Assembly: GCF_024347595.1 (NCBI RefSeq)
Contig: NZ_AP025506.1
Span: 2,170,001 to 2,234,000 of the forward strand
DNA from: Vibrio pomeroyi
GTDB lineage: Bacteria > Pseudomonadota > Gammaproteobacteria > Enterobacterales > Vibrionaceae
DNA: 64,000 nt
Reading direction: 5' to 3'
Under the pieces are notes generated by a model. That model was not told the DNA's origin. It was given only the letters and a program-made list of their open reading frames with translations, and did no database searches. This document shows, piece by piece, positions 8,676 through 17,500 of this stretch (positions are counted from its first letter, which is position 1; the number at the start of each line of letters is the position of its first letter). Position numbers and translations under genes: made by a program.

Positions 8676-8747
8676 TTGAAGTCATTCCCTTATGATGAAC
8701 ACAGTTAAGTAACACTTAAAAGATTTAAACAGATTAGGAGATACACA

Positions 8748-9083
8748 ATGAACTCTTTCTTTATTCTAGATGAAAACCCATGGGAAGAACTTGGCGGCGG
8801 CATTAAGCGTAAAATCGTTGCTTACACTGACGATCTTATGGCTGTTCACCTATGTTTCGATAAAGGCGCGATTGGCCACCCTCATACTCATGAGATTCAC
8901 GACCAAATCGGTTACGTAGTTCGTGGTAGCTTCGAAGCTGAAATCGAAGGCGAGAAGAAAGTGCTTAAAGAAGGCGATGCTTACTTTGCTCGTAAACACA
9001 TGATGCACGGTGCGGTTGCTCTAGAGCAAGACAGCATCCTTCTTGATATCTTCAACCCTGCGCGTGAAGATTTCCTAAAATAA
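8748..9083 (+). CDS. kdgF: KdgF, cupin protein for linearising unsaturated monouronates
   Basis: 111-residue single-domain cupin. KdgF helps convert the 4,5-unsaturated monouronate released by pectin and alginate lyases to the open keto form that a reductase can use. The metal-binding set is visible as HPHTHEIHDQ (His, His and Gln ligands) and the later MMHGAV His; GSFEAEIEGE and KEGDAYF are typical cupin strands. The start is preceded by AGGAG. It is the first gene of kdgF-kdgK-eda, facing the PL17 lyases across a control region with GntR-type operators. Length and motifs match the family well. Confidence 0.9.
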   Translation: MNSFFILDENPWEELGGGIKRKIVAYTDDLMAVHLCFDKGAIGHPHTHEIHDQIGYVVRGSFEAEIEGEKKVLKEGDAYFARKHMMHGAVALEQDSILLDIFNPAREDFLK

Positions 9084-9117
9084 TGAATAGCGCAACCTCA
9101 GTTGCTAAGGTAAGCAT

Positions 9118-10050
9118 ATGAAATCATTAAACATCGCGGTCATTGGCGAGTGCATGGTTGAGCTACAAAAGAAACAAGACGGGCTTAAGCAGAGTTTTGG
9201 TGGCGATACACTGAATACAGCACTTTACCTGTCACGCTTAACAAAAGAGCAAGATATCCAAACAAGCTATGTAACGGCGTTAGGTACTGACCCATTCAGT
9301 GTCGACATGTTGGAAAAGTGGCAAGCAGAAGGTATCGACACGAGCTTAATTGCTCAGCTTGATCACAAACAACCAGGGCTTTACTACATCGAGACCGATG
9401 AAACTGGTGAGCGTAGCTTCCACTACTGGCGTAGTGACGCTGCTGCAAAATTCATGTTTGATCAGCAAGATACTCCTGCTCTACTTGATAAGCTATTCTC
9501 TTTTGACGCGGTTTACCTAAGTGGTATTACGCTTGCTATCTTGACAGAAAATGGACGCTCGCAGCTATTCAACTTCTTAGACAAATTCAAAGCTCAAGGC
9601 GGCCAAGTATTCTTCGACAATAACTACCGTCCTAAACTGTGGGAAAGCCAACAAGAAGCGATTTCTTGGTACTTGAAAATGCTTAAGTACACCGACACAG
9701 CTCTACTTACGTTCGATGACGAGCAAGAGTTGTACGGCGACGAAAGCATTGAACAGTGTATTGCACGTACGTCTGAGTCTGGTGTGAAAGAAATCATCAT
9801 TAAGCGTGGCGCGAAAGACTGCCTAGTGGTTGAAAGCCAAAGCGCTCAGTACGTTGCACCAAACCCAGTAGACAACATTGTTGATACAACAGCCGCTGGC
9901 GACTCGTTCAGTGCAGGCTTCTTAGCTAAACGCTTGAGCGGTGGAAACGCGCGCGATGCGGCATTGGCTGGCCATATTGTGGCAGGGACTGTGATTCAGC
10001 ATCCAGGTGCTATCATTCCTCTAGAAGCGACGCCTGATTTGTCTCTATAA
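9118..10050 (+). CDS. kdgK: 2-keto-3-deoxygluconate kinase
   Basis: PfkB-family sugar kinase of 310 residues that phosphorylates KDG with ATP to KDPG in the cytoplasm. The N-terminal GGDTLNTALYLSRL holds the sugar-binding Gly-Gly region, and the C-terminal signature DTTAAGDSFSAGFLA holds the catalytic Asp. AAGG lies about 7 nt before the ATG, 34 nt after kdgF. Together with kdgF upstream and eda downstream it forms the lower part of the alginate monouronate route. PfkB kinases can be confused with fructokinase or ribokinase, but this context makes KDG the expected substrate. Confidence 0.9.
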   Translation: MKSLNIAVIGECMVELQKKQDGLKQSFGGDTLNTALYLSRLTKEQDIQTSYVTALGTDPFSVDMLEKWQAEGIDTSLIAQLDHKQPGLYYIETDETGERSFHYWRSDAAAKFMFDQQDTPALLDKLFSFDAVYLSGITLAILTENGRSQLFNFLDKFKAQGGQVFFDNNYRPKLWESQQEAISWYLKMLKYTDTALLTFDDEQELYGDESIEQCIARTSESGVKEIIIKRGAKDCLVVESQSAQYVAPNPVDNIVDTTAAGDSFSAGFLAKRLSGGNARDAALAGHIVAGTVIQHPGAIIPLEATPDLSL

Positions 10051-10123
10051 TTGCGCACTTTAACTATTAATCAAGGGTTTGCTTAGTTGAAAGCAGGCCC
10101 ATTATTAACGTGAGAAAGAATTC

Positions 10124-10750
10124 ATGACTACATTAAATGAACAACTAGCAAACCTAAAAGTAATCCCTGTAATCGCTATCAACCGTGCTGAAGATGCTAT
10201 CCCCCTAGGCAAAGCACTGGTTGAAAACGGCATGCCATGTGCAGAAATCACACTACGTACAGAATGTGCAATCGAAGCGATTCGCATCATGCGTAAAGAA
10301 TTCCCAGACATGCTAATCGGTTCAGGTACGGTACTGACTAACGAGCAAGTTGACGCATCTATCGAAGCGGGTGTTGATTTCATCGTAAGCCCAGGTTTCA
10401 ACCCTCGCACGGTTCAATACTGTATCGACAAAGGTGTTGCAATCGTACCGGGTGTTAACAACCCAAGCCTAGTTGAGCAAGCAATGGAAATGGGCCTTCG
10501 CACGCTTAAGTTCTTCCCTGCTGAGCCTTCTGGCGGTACTGGTATGCTTAAAGCACTAACAGCGGTTTACCCTGTTAAATTCATGCCTACTGGTGGTGTG
10601 AGCTTGAAGAATGTAGACGAATACCTATCTATCCCTTCTGTACTTGCGTGTGGCGGTACTTGGATGGTTCCAACTAACCTTATCGACGAAGGTAAGTGGG
10701 ACGAGCTAGGCAAACTTGTTCGTGACGCAGTTGATCACGTTAACGCTTAA
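10124..10750 (+). CDS. eda: KHG/KDPG aldolase
   Basis: 208-residue class I aldolase that splits KDPG to pyruvate and glyceraldehyde-3-phosphate. Visible landmarks are CAEITLRT with the catalytic Glu, GSGTVLTNEQ, SPGFNP, and LKFFPAEPSGG with the Schiff-base Lys, then PTGGVSLKN, which binds phosphate. Length equals the usual Eda. It is the last gene of the kdgF-kdgK-eda unit, 73 nt after kdgK, with GAGAAAG before the ATG and a terminator 21 nt after the stop. Confidence 0.93.
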   Translation: MTTLNEQLANLKVIPVIAINRAEDAIPLGKALVENGMPCAEITLRTECAIEAIRIMRKEFPDMLIGSGTVLTNEQVDASIEAGVDFIVSPGFNPRTVQYCIDKGVAIVPGVNNPSLVEQAMEMGLRTLKFFPAEPSGGTGMLKALTAVYPVKFMPTGGVSLKNVDEYLSIPSVLACGGTWMVPTNLIDEGKWDELGKLVRDAVDHVNA

Positions 10751-10770
10751 TCTGTTTCAGATTTAGTGAT

Positions 10771-10799
10771 AAAGCCTCACCTCGGTGAGGCTTTTTGTT
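10771..10799 (+). terminator. Rho-independent terminator after eda
   Basis: AAAGCCTCACC and GGTGAGGCTTT form the stem, followed by a T-rich run (TTTGTTTT). It ends the kdgF-kdgK-eda transcript. Confidence 0.88.
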
Positions 10800-11386
10800 T
10801 TCTAAGGTTCCGCGGATTCAGTATTTGCTGTTATCGATATCCGGAAGTTTGGAGGACTTAGCAACTTAGGGTTATCCTCCTGATCTACCAGACGTTTATG
10901 CCCAATTAAGATCTCTCCAATACCTTCCTGTTAATCAAGTCATCCACCCACTTCACACTACTCGATAATATTGCGTAGCATGCTATCTCAACGCTTCACA
11001 GAGCTGTCGCTGTGCTTAGAAAGCTATCCTCAGAGAAGTCTTCTCAATAGAATCCAGCATCATAGAAACCGCCATCAAGAGACACAACGCCTAAACCTGA
11101 AGCTATTTATAGATAGCGCGGCTTCCCACTCTTATTTCCACCCATTAGCCAAGCTAAGAGTCCAAACGCTAAAGACGTCGTCAAATCAAAAAGAAATGGG
11201 AAACGTGAAACAGAAATAAAGGCTTAAAAACAATAAGCTATACTTAAAAGTCGCAAACATGACTTAGCGATTGAGTATTGAAATTTAACGTGAATTCCAT
11301 CGTAAACCACGCCCAGTTGTAGCGTATTTGTTACGGTTATAATTAAAATCTTATAAATAAGGCAAACTGAAAGCTTGTTGCTTATA

Positions 11387-11397
11387 TTGTAATACAT
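11387..11397. promoter_or_regulatory. FadR-subfamily-type operator upstream of symporter (distal)
   Basis: TTGTAATACAT, within the near-palindrome TATATTGTAATACATATA (11383-11400), fits t.GTa.tAC.a at all but the last base. It lies 210 nt upstream of the symporter start. Confidence 0.65.
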
Positions 11398-11534
11398 ATA
11401 AACATTTGCGCTCCAATTTATTTTGAATCTAAAACAAATTAGCCGAACAATTTAATCATTTAAAAACAACAAGTTAAACAAGCGCAACGTAAGCAAGTAA
11501 AAATCAATGCGACCTGGATCATACTAAAGGCATA

Positions 11535-11545
11535 TTGTAGTACAA
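11535..11545. promoter_or_regulatory. FadR-subfamily-type operator upstream of symporter (proximal)
   Basis: TTGTAGTACAA is an exact match to t.GTa.tAC.a and a palindrome around base 11540. It lies 61 nt before the symporter ATG, a typical repressor position. Confidence 0.7.
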
Positions 11546-11606
11546 ATAAACCTTTGGACGCGTTAATCTAAGCCCAGTTAATTATGATATTTAAAAGGCT
11601 GAAAAG

Positions 11607-13373
11607 ATGACTATTGATACTTTTGTTGTTCTCGCCTACTTCTTCTTTTTAATCGCTATTGGTTGGATGTTCCGTAAGTTCACCACGTCGACTAGTGATT
11701 ACTTCAGAGGGGGCGGCAAAATGTTGTGGTGGATGGTTGGTGCAACAGCCTTCATGACACAGTTTTCAGCATGGACGTTTACAGGTGCCGCAGGACGCGC
11801 GTTCAATGACGGTTTCGTTATTGTAATCCTATTCTTAGCCAACGCATTTGGCTACTTCATGAACTATATGTACTTCGCTCCAAAGTTCCGCCAACTTCGT
11901 GTGGTAACGGCGATCGAAGCTATTCGTCAGCGCTTTGGTAAAACGTCTGAACAGTTCTTCACATGGGCAGGTATGCCTGACAGCCTTATCTCTGCAGGTA
12001 TTTGGCTAAACGGTCTAGCTATCTTCGTAGCAGCTGTATTCAACATCCCAATGGAAGCAACCATTGTGGTAACGGGTATGGTTCTAGTATTGATGGCAGT
12101 AACGGGCGGCTCTTGGGCGGTTGTTGCTTCTGATTTCATGCAAATGCTTGTAATCATGGCCGTGACAATTACTTGTGCGGTTGCAGCTTACTTCCACGGT
12201 GGTGGCTTAACTAACATCGTTGCTAACTTCGACGGCGACTTCATGTTAGGTAACAACCTAAACTACATGAGCATCTTCATCCTTTGGGTTGTGTTCATCT
12301 TCGTGAAGCAGTTCGGTGTAATGAACAACAGCATCAACGCTTACCGTTACCTATGTGCGAAAGACAGTGAAAACGCACGTAAAGCGGCAGGCCTAGCATG
12401 TATCCTTATGGTTGTTGGTCCACTAATCTGGTTCCTACCACCTTGGTACGTAAGTGCATTCATGCCTGAGTTTGCTGAGCAATACACATCAATGGGCGAC
12501 AAAGCCGGTGATGCTGCTTACCTAGCATTCGTACAGAACGTAATGCCAGCAGGTATGGTTGGTCTTCTTATGTCAGCAATGTTCGCTGCAACGATGTCTT
12601 CTATGGATTCAGGTTTGAACCGTAACGCTGGTATCTTTGTAATGAACTTCTACAGCCCAATTCTTCGTCAAAACGCGACTCAGAAAGAGCTGGTTATTGT
12701 AAGTAAGCTAACGACTATCATGATGGGTGTTATCATCATCGCGATTGGTCTATTCATTAACTCTCTACGTCACTTAAGCTTGTTCGATATCGTGATGAAC
12801 GTAGGTGCGTTGATTGGCTTCCCAATGCTTATCCCTGTACTACTAGGTATGTGGATTCGTAAGACTCCTGACTGGGCTGGTTGGTCTACTCTAGTGGTTG
12901 GTGGTTTCGTTTCTTACATCTTCGGTATCTCTCTACAGGCAGAAGACATCGAGAACCTATTTGGTCTAGAAACAGCACTTACTGGCCGTGAATGGAGCGA
13001 CTTGAAAGTTGGTCTAAGCCTAGCAGCTCACGTAGTGTTCACTGGTGGTTACTTCATCATGACTTCTCGCTTCTACAAAGGCCTAACGCCAGAGCGTGAG
13101 AAAGAAGTTGACCAACTATTCACTAACTGGAACACGCCGCTAGTAGCGGAAGGTGAAGAGCAACAAAACCTAGATACTAAACAGCGTTCAATGCTTGGTA
13201 AGCTTATCAGCACAGCTGGTTTCGGTATCCTAGCAATGGCTCTGATTCCAAACGAACCAACAGGACGCTTGTTGTTCCTACTATGTGGTTCGATGGTACT
13301 AACCGTTGGTATCCTACTGGTTAACGCATCTAAGGCTCCGGCTAAGATGAACAACGAGTCAGTTGCTAAATAG
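11607..13373 (+). CDS. Sodium:solute symporter (SSS family), probable alginate-oligomer or uronate importer
   Basis: 588 residues with about 14 hydrophobic segments, beginning with one at residues 3-20. The SSS family couples Na+ entry to solute uptake; landmarks are WWMVGATAFMTQFSAWTFTG near residues 40-60, the TATMSSMDSGLNRNAGIFV-like stretch near 325-345 and a C-terminal membrane segment after a charged loop. AAGG lies 7-10 nt upstream of the ATG. The role comes from context: it sits beside alginate catabolic genes and shares their operator motif. Vibrio splendidus 12B01 alginate loci contain SSS importers called ToaA and ToaB that take up oligoalginate, and this is likely of that kind. 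The exact substrate is inferred. Confidence 0.87.
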   Translation: MTIDTFVVLAYFFFLIAIGWMFRKFTTSTSDYFRGGGKMLWWMVGATAFMTQFSAWTFTGAAGRAFNDGFVIVILFLANAFGYFMNYMYFAPKFRQLRVVTAIEAIRQRFGKTSEQFFTWAGMPDSLISAGIWLNGLAIFVAAVFNIPMEATIVVTGMVLVLMAVTGGSWAVVASDFMQMLVIMAVTITCAVAAYFHGGGLTNIVANFDGDFMLGNNLNYMSIFILWVVFIFVKQFGVMNNSINAYRYLCAKDSENARKAAGLACILMVVGPLIWFLPPWYVSAFMPEFAEQYTSMGDKAGDAAYLAFVQNVMPAGMVGLLMSAMFAATMSSMDSGLNRNAGIFVMNFYSPILRQNATQKELVIVSKLTTIMMGVIIIAIGLFINSLRHLSLFDIVMNVGALIGFPMLIPVLLGMWIRKTPDWAGWSTLVVGGFVSYIFGISLQAEDIENLFGLETALTGREWSDLKVGLSLAAHVVFTGGYFIMTSRFYKGLTPEREKEVDQLFTNWNTPLVAEGEEQQNLDTKQRSMLGKLISTAGFGILAMALIPNEPTGRLLFLLCGSMVLTVGILLVNASKAPAKMNNESVAK

Positions 13374-13682
13374 CTCAATAGCTCAATAGCTAAAGAAAGC
13401 AGCTAACACGTTAAACCAATAATGAAGCCCATGTTATTCGATAGCATGGGCTTTTTGTTTGCCTCTCAACTTAGTTATCGTTCTTACCCTACCTGACACT
13501 TTGATAAGTCTTATCCCCTTCCCCAACCCCTTCTATTTCGCCAGTCCAAGGGCTCGTTCAGGCAAATTTTTATCCCGATTAATTAAAATCCCACTTTATT
13601 TTTAACTTTCCAATGGTTTGATCTCTTTCTGCTTTTCTTTCTGTTACTTTTAACAACTAGACAAACACAACCGATAATTACA
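13374..13682. other. Gap between symporter and PheC-like gene
   Basis: 309 nt. Apart from the terminator at 13425-13456 it holds the upstream region of the PheC-like gene. AATAGCTC-like words recur just after the symporter stop (13374-13392). No other gene or clear operator was seen; the GntR-type palindrome of the alginate locus is absent here. Confidence 0.5.
13425..13456 (+). terminator. Rho-independent terminator after the symporter
   Basis: AAGCCCATG and CATGGGCTT form the stem (loop TTATTCGATAG), followed by TTTGTTT. Confidence 0.85.
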
Positions 13683-14447
13683 ATGAAAAAAACATCACTA
13701 TTACTTGCTTCCATTGCTCTGGCACTTTCTGGTGTCGCACAAGCTGACCAGTTAGAAGACATTCAAAAATCAGGTACCCTTCGTGTGGGCACCACAGGCG
13801 ACTACAAGCCTTTCTCTTACTTCGACGGTAAAACCTACTCTGGCTATGACATCGATGTCGCACAGCACATAGCAGAACAGCTAGGTGTCGAATTACAGAT
13901 TGTTAGTACCACATGGAAAGACCTATTGACCGACCTCGACAGCGATAAATACGACATCGCGATGGGTGGTATTACGCGCAAAATGCAGCGTCAGTTAAAC
14001 GCAGAACAAACTCAGGGATACATGACCTTTGGTAAGTGTTTCTTAGTTGCAAAAGGTAAAGCAGAACAGTACGACAGCATTGAAAAAGTAAATCTGTCTT
14101 CGGTTCGTGTAGGCGTGAATATTGGCGGCACTAACGAAATGTTTGCAGATGCTAACTTGCAGAACGCAAGCTTCACACGCTACGAGAACAACCTAGACGT
14201 TCCGCAAGCCGTTGCGGAAGGCAAAGTAGATGTCATGGTGACAGAAACCCCTGAAGGTCTGTTCTATCAAGTGACAGATGAGCGCCTTGAAGCAACACGC
14301 TGTGAAACGCCGTTCACCAACAGCCAATTCGGTTACTTGATTCCTAAAGGTGAGCAGCGCTTGCTGAACACTGTCAACTTCATTATGGATGAGATGAAAT
14401 TGAAAGGCGTTGAAGAAGAGTTTCTGATCCACAACTCTCTGAAATAA
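13683..14447 (+). CDS. Periplasmic solute-binding-fold protein resembling cyclohexadienyl dehydratase (PheC)
   Basis: 254 residues with a signal peptide cut after about VAQA (residue 21). The fold is SBP type 3. The sequence follows Pseudomonas PheC more closely than amino-acid binding proteins: GTLRVGTTGDYKPFSY, YDIDVAQHIAEQLG, KYDIAMGGI, GGTNEMFADANL, and VTETPEG, where the Glu aligns with the catalytic Glu173 of PheC. PheC dehydrates prephenate to phenylpyruvate and arogenate to phenylalanine in the periplasm, and evolved from a binding protein. The lack of permease or ATPase genes next to it fits an enzyme, but a stand-alone binding protein is still possible. It stands alone between the symporter gene and the adhesin gene, with a bidirectional terminator after it. 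No alginate-type operator precedes it. Confidence 0.72.
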   Translation: MKKTSLLLASIALALSGVAQADQLEDIQKSGTLRVGTTGDYKPFSYFDGKTYSGYDIDVAQHIAEQLGVELQIVSTTWKDLLTDLDSDKYDIAMGGITRKMQRQLNAEQTQGYMTFGKCFLVAKGKAEQYDSIEKVNLSSVRVGVNIGGTNEMFADANLQNASFTRYENNLDVPQAVAEGKVDVMVTETPEGLFYQVTDERLEATRCETPFTNSQFGYLIPKGEQRLLNTVNFIMDEMKLKGVEEEFLIHNSLK

Positions 14448-14468
14448 TCTTCTATCGTTCTAGATAAA

Positions 14469-14500
14469 AAATAGGCCAGCATTGCTGGCCTATTTCGTTT
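14469..14500. terminator. Bidirectional terminator between PheC-like gene and adhesin gene
   Basis: AAATAGGCCAGC and GCTGGCCTATTT form a 12-bp stem with a 3-nt loop. T-rich DNA follows on the plus strand (CGTTTTGG) and a run of six T's follows on the minus strand, so it can serve both converging genes. Confidence 0.85.
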
Positions 14501-14517
14501 TGGTTTAATGGTTCGCG

Positions 14518-17500
14518 TTAACCGTGAGTGATCACATTCTGCTGTACTAATGCATCCAGAATATCCGAAGGCATAGTGCCACTTAGTGTTAACTGAGGAG
14601 CAAGGTCTTCAACCACGATCACTTGCTCTGTGGTTCCTATACCATCTGGGTTGATCGTAAGCTCAATATCATCCCCTTCCACTTTCGCATCTATCTGTTG
14701 TAGCAATGCAGTCATGTCTGGAGATGAATTCTTAAGCTCTGGCAAGACTTCGCGCAAATCAATACTGTCCCCTTCAGACAAATCAAAGTCGGTAATCGTA
14801 TCTTCAACACCATCTTCGATGTTCAGCCACACGAAAGAATCCATACCATCGCCACCGGTTAGAATATCTGAACCGCCGCCGCCAATGAGAGTGTCGTTAC
14901 CATCACCGCCCACGAGCGTATCGTCACCTGCGCCACCTTCCAGTCGGTCATTACCTGCCCCCCCCGTTAAGTCAGTCGCATTAGCACCAGCCAGTAACTG
15001 AACATCATCGGTTTCCGAAGCCAAGTTGATATCAACCGCATTCGACACAATGTTCAAGTTCAGGTCAATCGATGCAGAGGTCGCTGTATCGTTGTTGTCA
15101 GTCTCTTCAGAAACTGCCTCAACTTTCAGTGTGTAGTTACCTGGAGTTTGAGAAAGCCCAACCGCTTGCAAGCTGTCGATTGCATCCGCCGTTGCCACCC
15201 ACACACCGCCGCCAAGATCCGTCACTGAACCCGCAGTACTGGTGATTTGAGCGCCAGCAGGCACATCACTAATATGCAGCGTTAGCTCTTCTGTAATGTC
15301 CGTTAAGGCCGCGATAATCCCAACTAAAGGAATGCCACTCGCACTCACAGACTGACTCGCAGTAATGTTTCTCACGTAGTTAGTCGCACTATCGATAGAC
15401 AGGGTTGGTGCATTCGCCACTGGCGTCACCGCGATGTTGTAAACCACAGGTGCTGTCTCTATCGCAATACCTGAAGGGTTGCCGCTGTCTTTAGCGACAA
15501 CTTCTAATCCAATGCTATTGGTTGGAGACAGACTCGCATCAAGGAACACACCATTTGTACTGGTTGGCGTATCAATCAACGCATTCAGGTCACTCAATGT
15601 CCCCACTAAGATGACTGAACCCGTGTTGTTGCCGTTAACAACAACCGTCGTCACTGCCGGAAGCGATACGTTTAATGTGCCGTAATTCACCGTCAGCGTG
15701 ACTGTCATCAAGTCATCAGAAAATGTATCAACATAATCAGGGTCACTGACATTGATACCACTCAACAGTTGACCAACATCCTCATAGACAAGGGTTGTGA
15801 CGCTGTCACCATTAACAACAGGCGTATCATTCACTCCATCGACAATCGCGGTGATCTCCGCTGTATCCGTTAGGAAATCATTAGCGCCGTTGGTTGTACC
15901 ATCATCCTCTACGGTATAGGTAAACTTAACGTTGCCGTTGTATTCATCAGCTGCCGTAAATACCCAGTATGGGCCAGTGATCGTAGCGTCATCAACGCCA
16001 CCTGCGTTCTCGAAGCGTTGTAGCTGACCTTGACCTTCATCGAGCACCAGATTAGTCACGGTAATCGTGTCATTTTCCGGATCGCTCGTCGCAGCAATTA
16101 AATCGCCCTCTTTGATGATCAACTGACCTTCTTCAAGGATGTTGCCTAAGTCGATGTCCGTTGCCACCGGCTGATCATTCACTTCGGTTACTTCAAGACT
16201 AATTTCAGCACTGTCGGTTAGGAAGTCATCCACGCCATTAGTTGTACCGTCATCAGTAATTGAGTAATTGAATTTAACGTCGCCGTTAAAATCGTTGTCC
16301 GCTACAAATATCCAGAATGCTCCGGTAATCGCCGCGTTATCGGCGCCACCTGCATTTTCAAAGCGCGTTAGTTGGCCTTGTCCCTGAGTCAAAGTTACAC
16401 CGGTTACCGTTAAGTTGTGGTTTTCTGGGTCAGAGCTTGCTGCAATCAAATCTCCTTCTACAATGACGATTTGGCCATCTTCAGCAATCGAACCTAAATC
16501 AACGTCTGTCGCAACAGGTGCATCATTCACTTCCGTTACGACGAGGCTAATTTCAGCATTGTCAGTTAAGAAATCATCCACACCGTTGGTGGTGCCGTCA
16601 TCAATAATGTCGTAATTGAGCTTCACATCGCCATTAAAATCATTGGCTGCAGTGAATATCCAGAATGGTCCAGTTATCCCGGCGTCATCAGCACCACCAG
16701 CATTTTCAAAGCGGGTTAGTTGGCCTTGCCCTTGTGTAATAGTGACACCAGTTACAGTGAGGTTATGATTTTCTAGATCAGAACTCGCTGCAATCAAGTC
16801 TCCTTCCACAATCACTATTTGACCATCTTCAGCAATCGAACCTAAATCAACATCAGTCGCCACAGGAGCATCATTCACTTCTGTTACTTTAATGGTGAAA
16901 GTAGTTTGGTTAGTCTGTGCTGTATTCGGATCACCCGCGTCAATCAAGCCGTTATTACCGCCGTCATCGAGTGTTGCATTGATCGTGACTAAACCACTCT
17001 GGTTGAGATAGTTCTGGTCTGGGTCGGGTTTGAAAGTCACGGCCCCATTAGTCAATGCGGTATTGATGTCGGCTTCTTTACCAGTAACCACCAATGAACC
17101 GTCTGGTTGCAATACAAACGTCACGTCAGGTGAGCTCGTAAACTCAAACACACCTTGCGCTCCCGGCAGTGTTTGATCAATTTCCAACGTCAACGTATAT
17201 GGCGCATCTGGGTTATCAAAGTTAGCGTCAACATCGTAGATACTGAAGTTATCGATAGCGATGCTAATATCTTCCGGCGTCTCAATGTTGGTCACATTCA
17301 CAAATGTCGGTTGATCGTTAATTGGATCAATCACTAAATCAACATCGAAGATGGTTGGTGTACCCAAGTATTCAGTATTGTCAGCATCGGTATCCACAGA
17401 GCGAACTGTGACCTGCAATGGGCCAGTAATGCCCAACGCATTACCAGTATCGCTATTGTGTTCCCCAGAATTAAATACGATCTTATCGAGTGACTGAGCT

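Larger units (their letters stand above)
8416..8747. promoter_or_regulatory. Divergent control region between PL17 lyases and kdgF operon
   Basis: 332 AT-rich nt with no gene. It must contain promoters for both directions. Two copies of the GntR/FadR-type palindrome lie at 8483-8493 and 8665-8675, one near each gene set. A poor CRP-like site (CTTGA-N6-TCACA, 8635-8650) is also visible but only its right half is good. Confidence 0.7.
10751..11606. other. 856-nt gap before the symporter: terminator, unassigned DNA, two operators
   Basis: The left end holds the eda terminator. The right 230 nt are AT-rich and carry the symporter's control sites. The middle (about 10803-11300) is unassigned: an 82-codon frame at 10971-11219 lacks a ribosome site and its composition (many Ser, His, Gln, Arg) does not look like a protein; the reverse strand is full of stops. 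It could be a decayed gene or encode an RNA, but I see no defined structure. Confidence 0.5.

Noticed and set aside
10971..11219. 82-codon frame between eda and the symporter
   Set aside because: No ribosome site, odd composition, and no similarity that I recognise.
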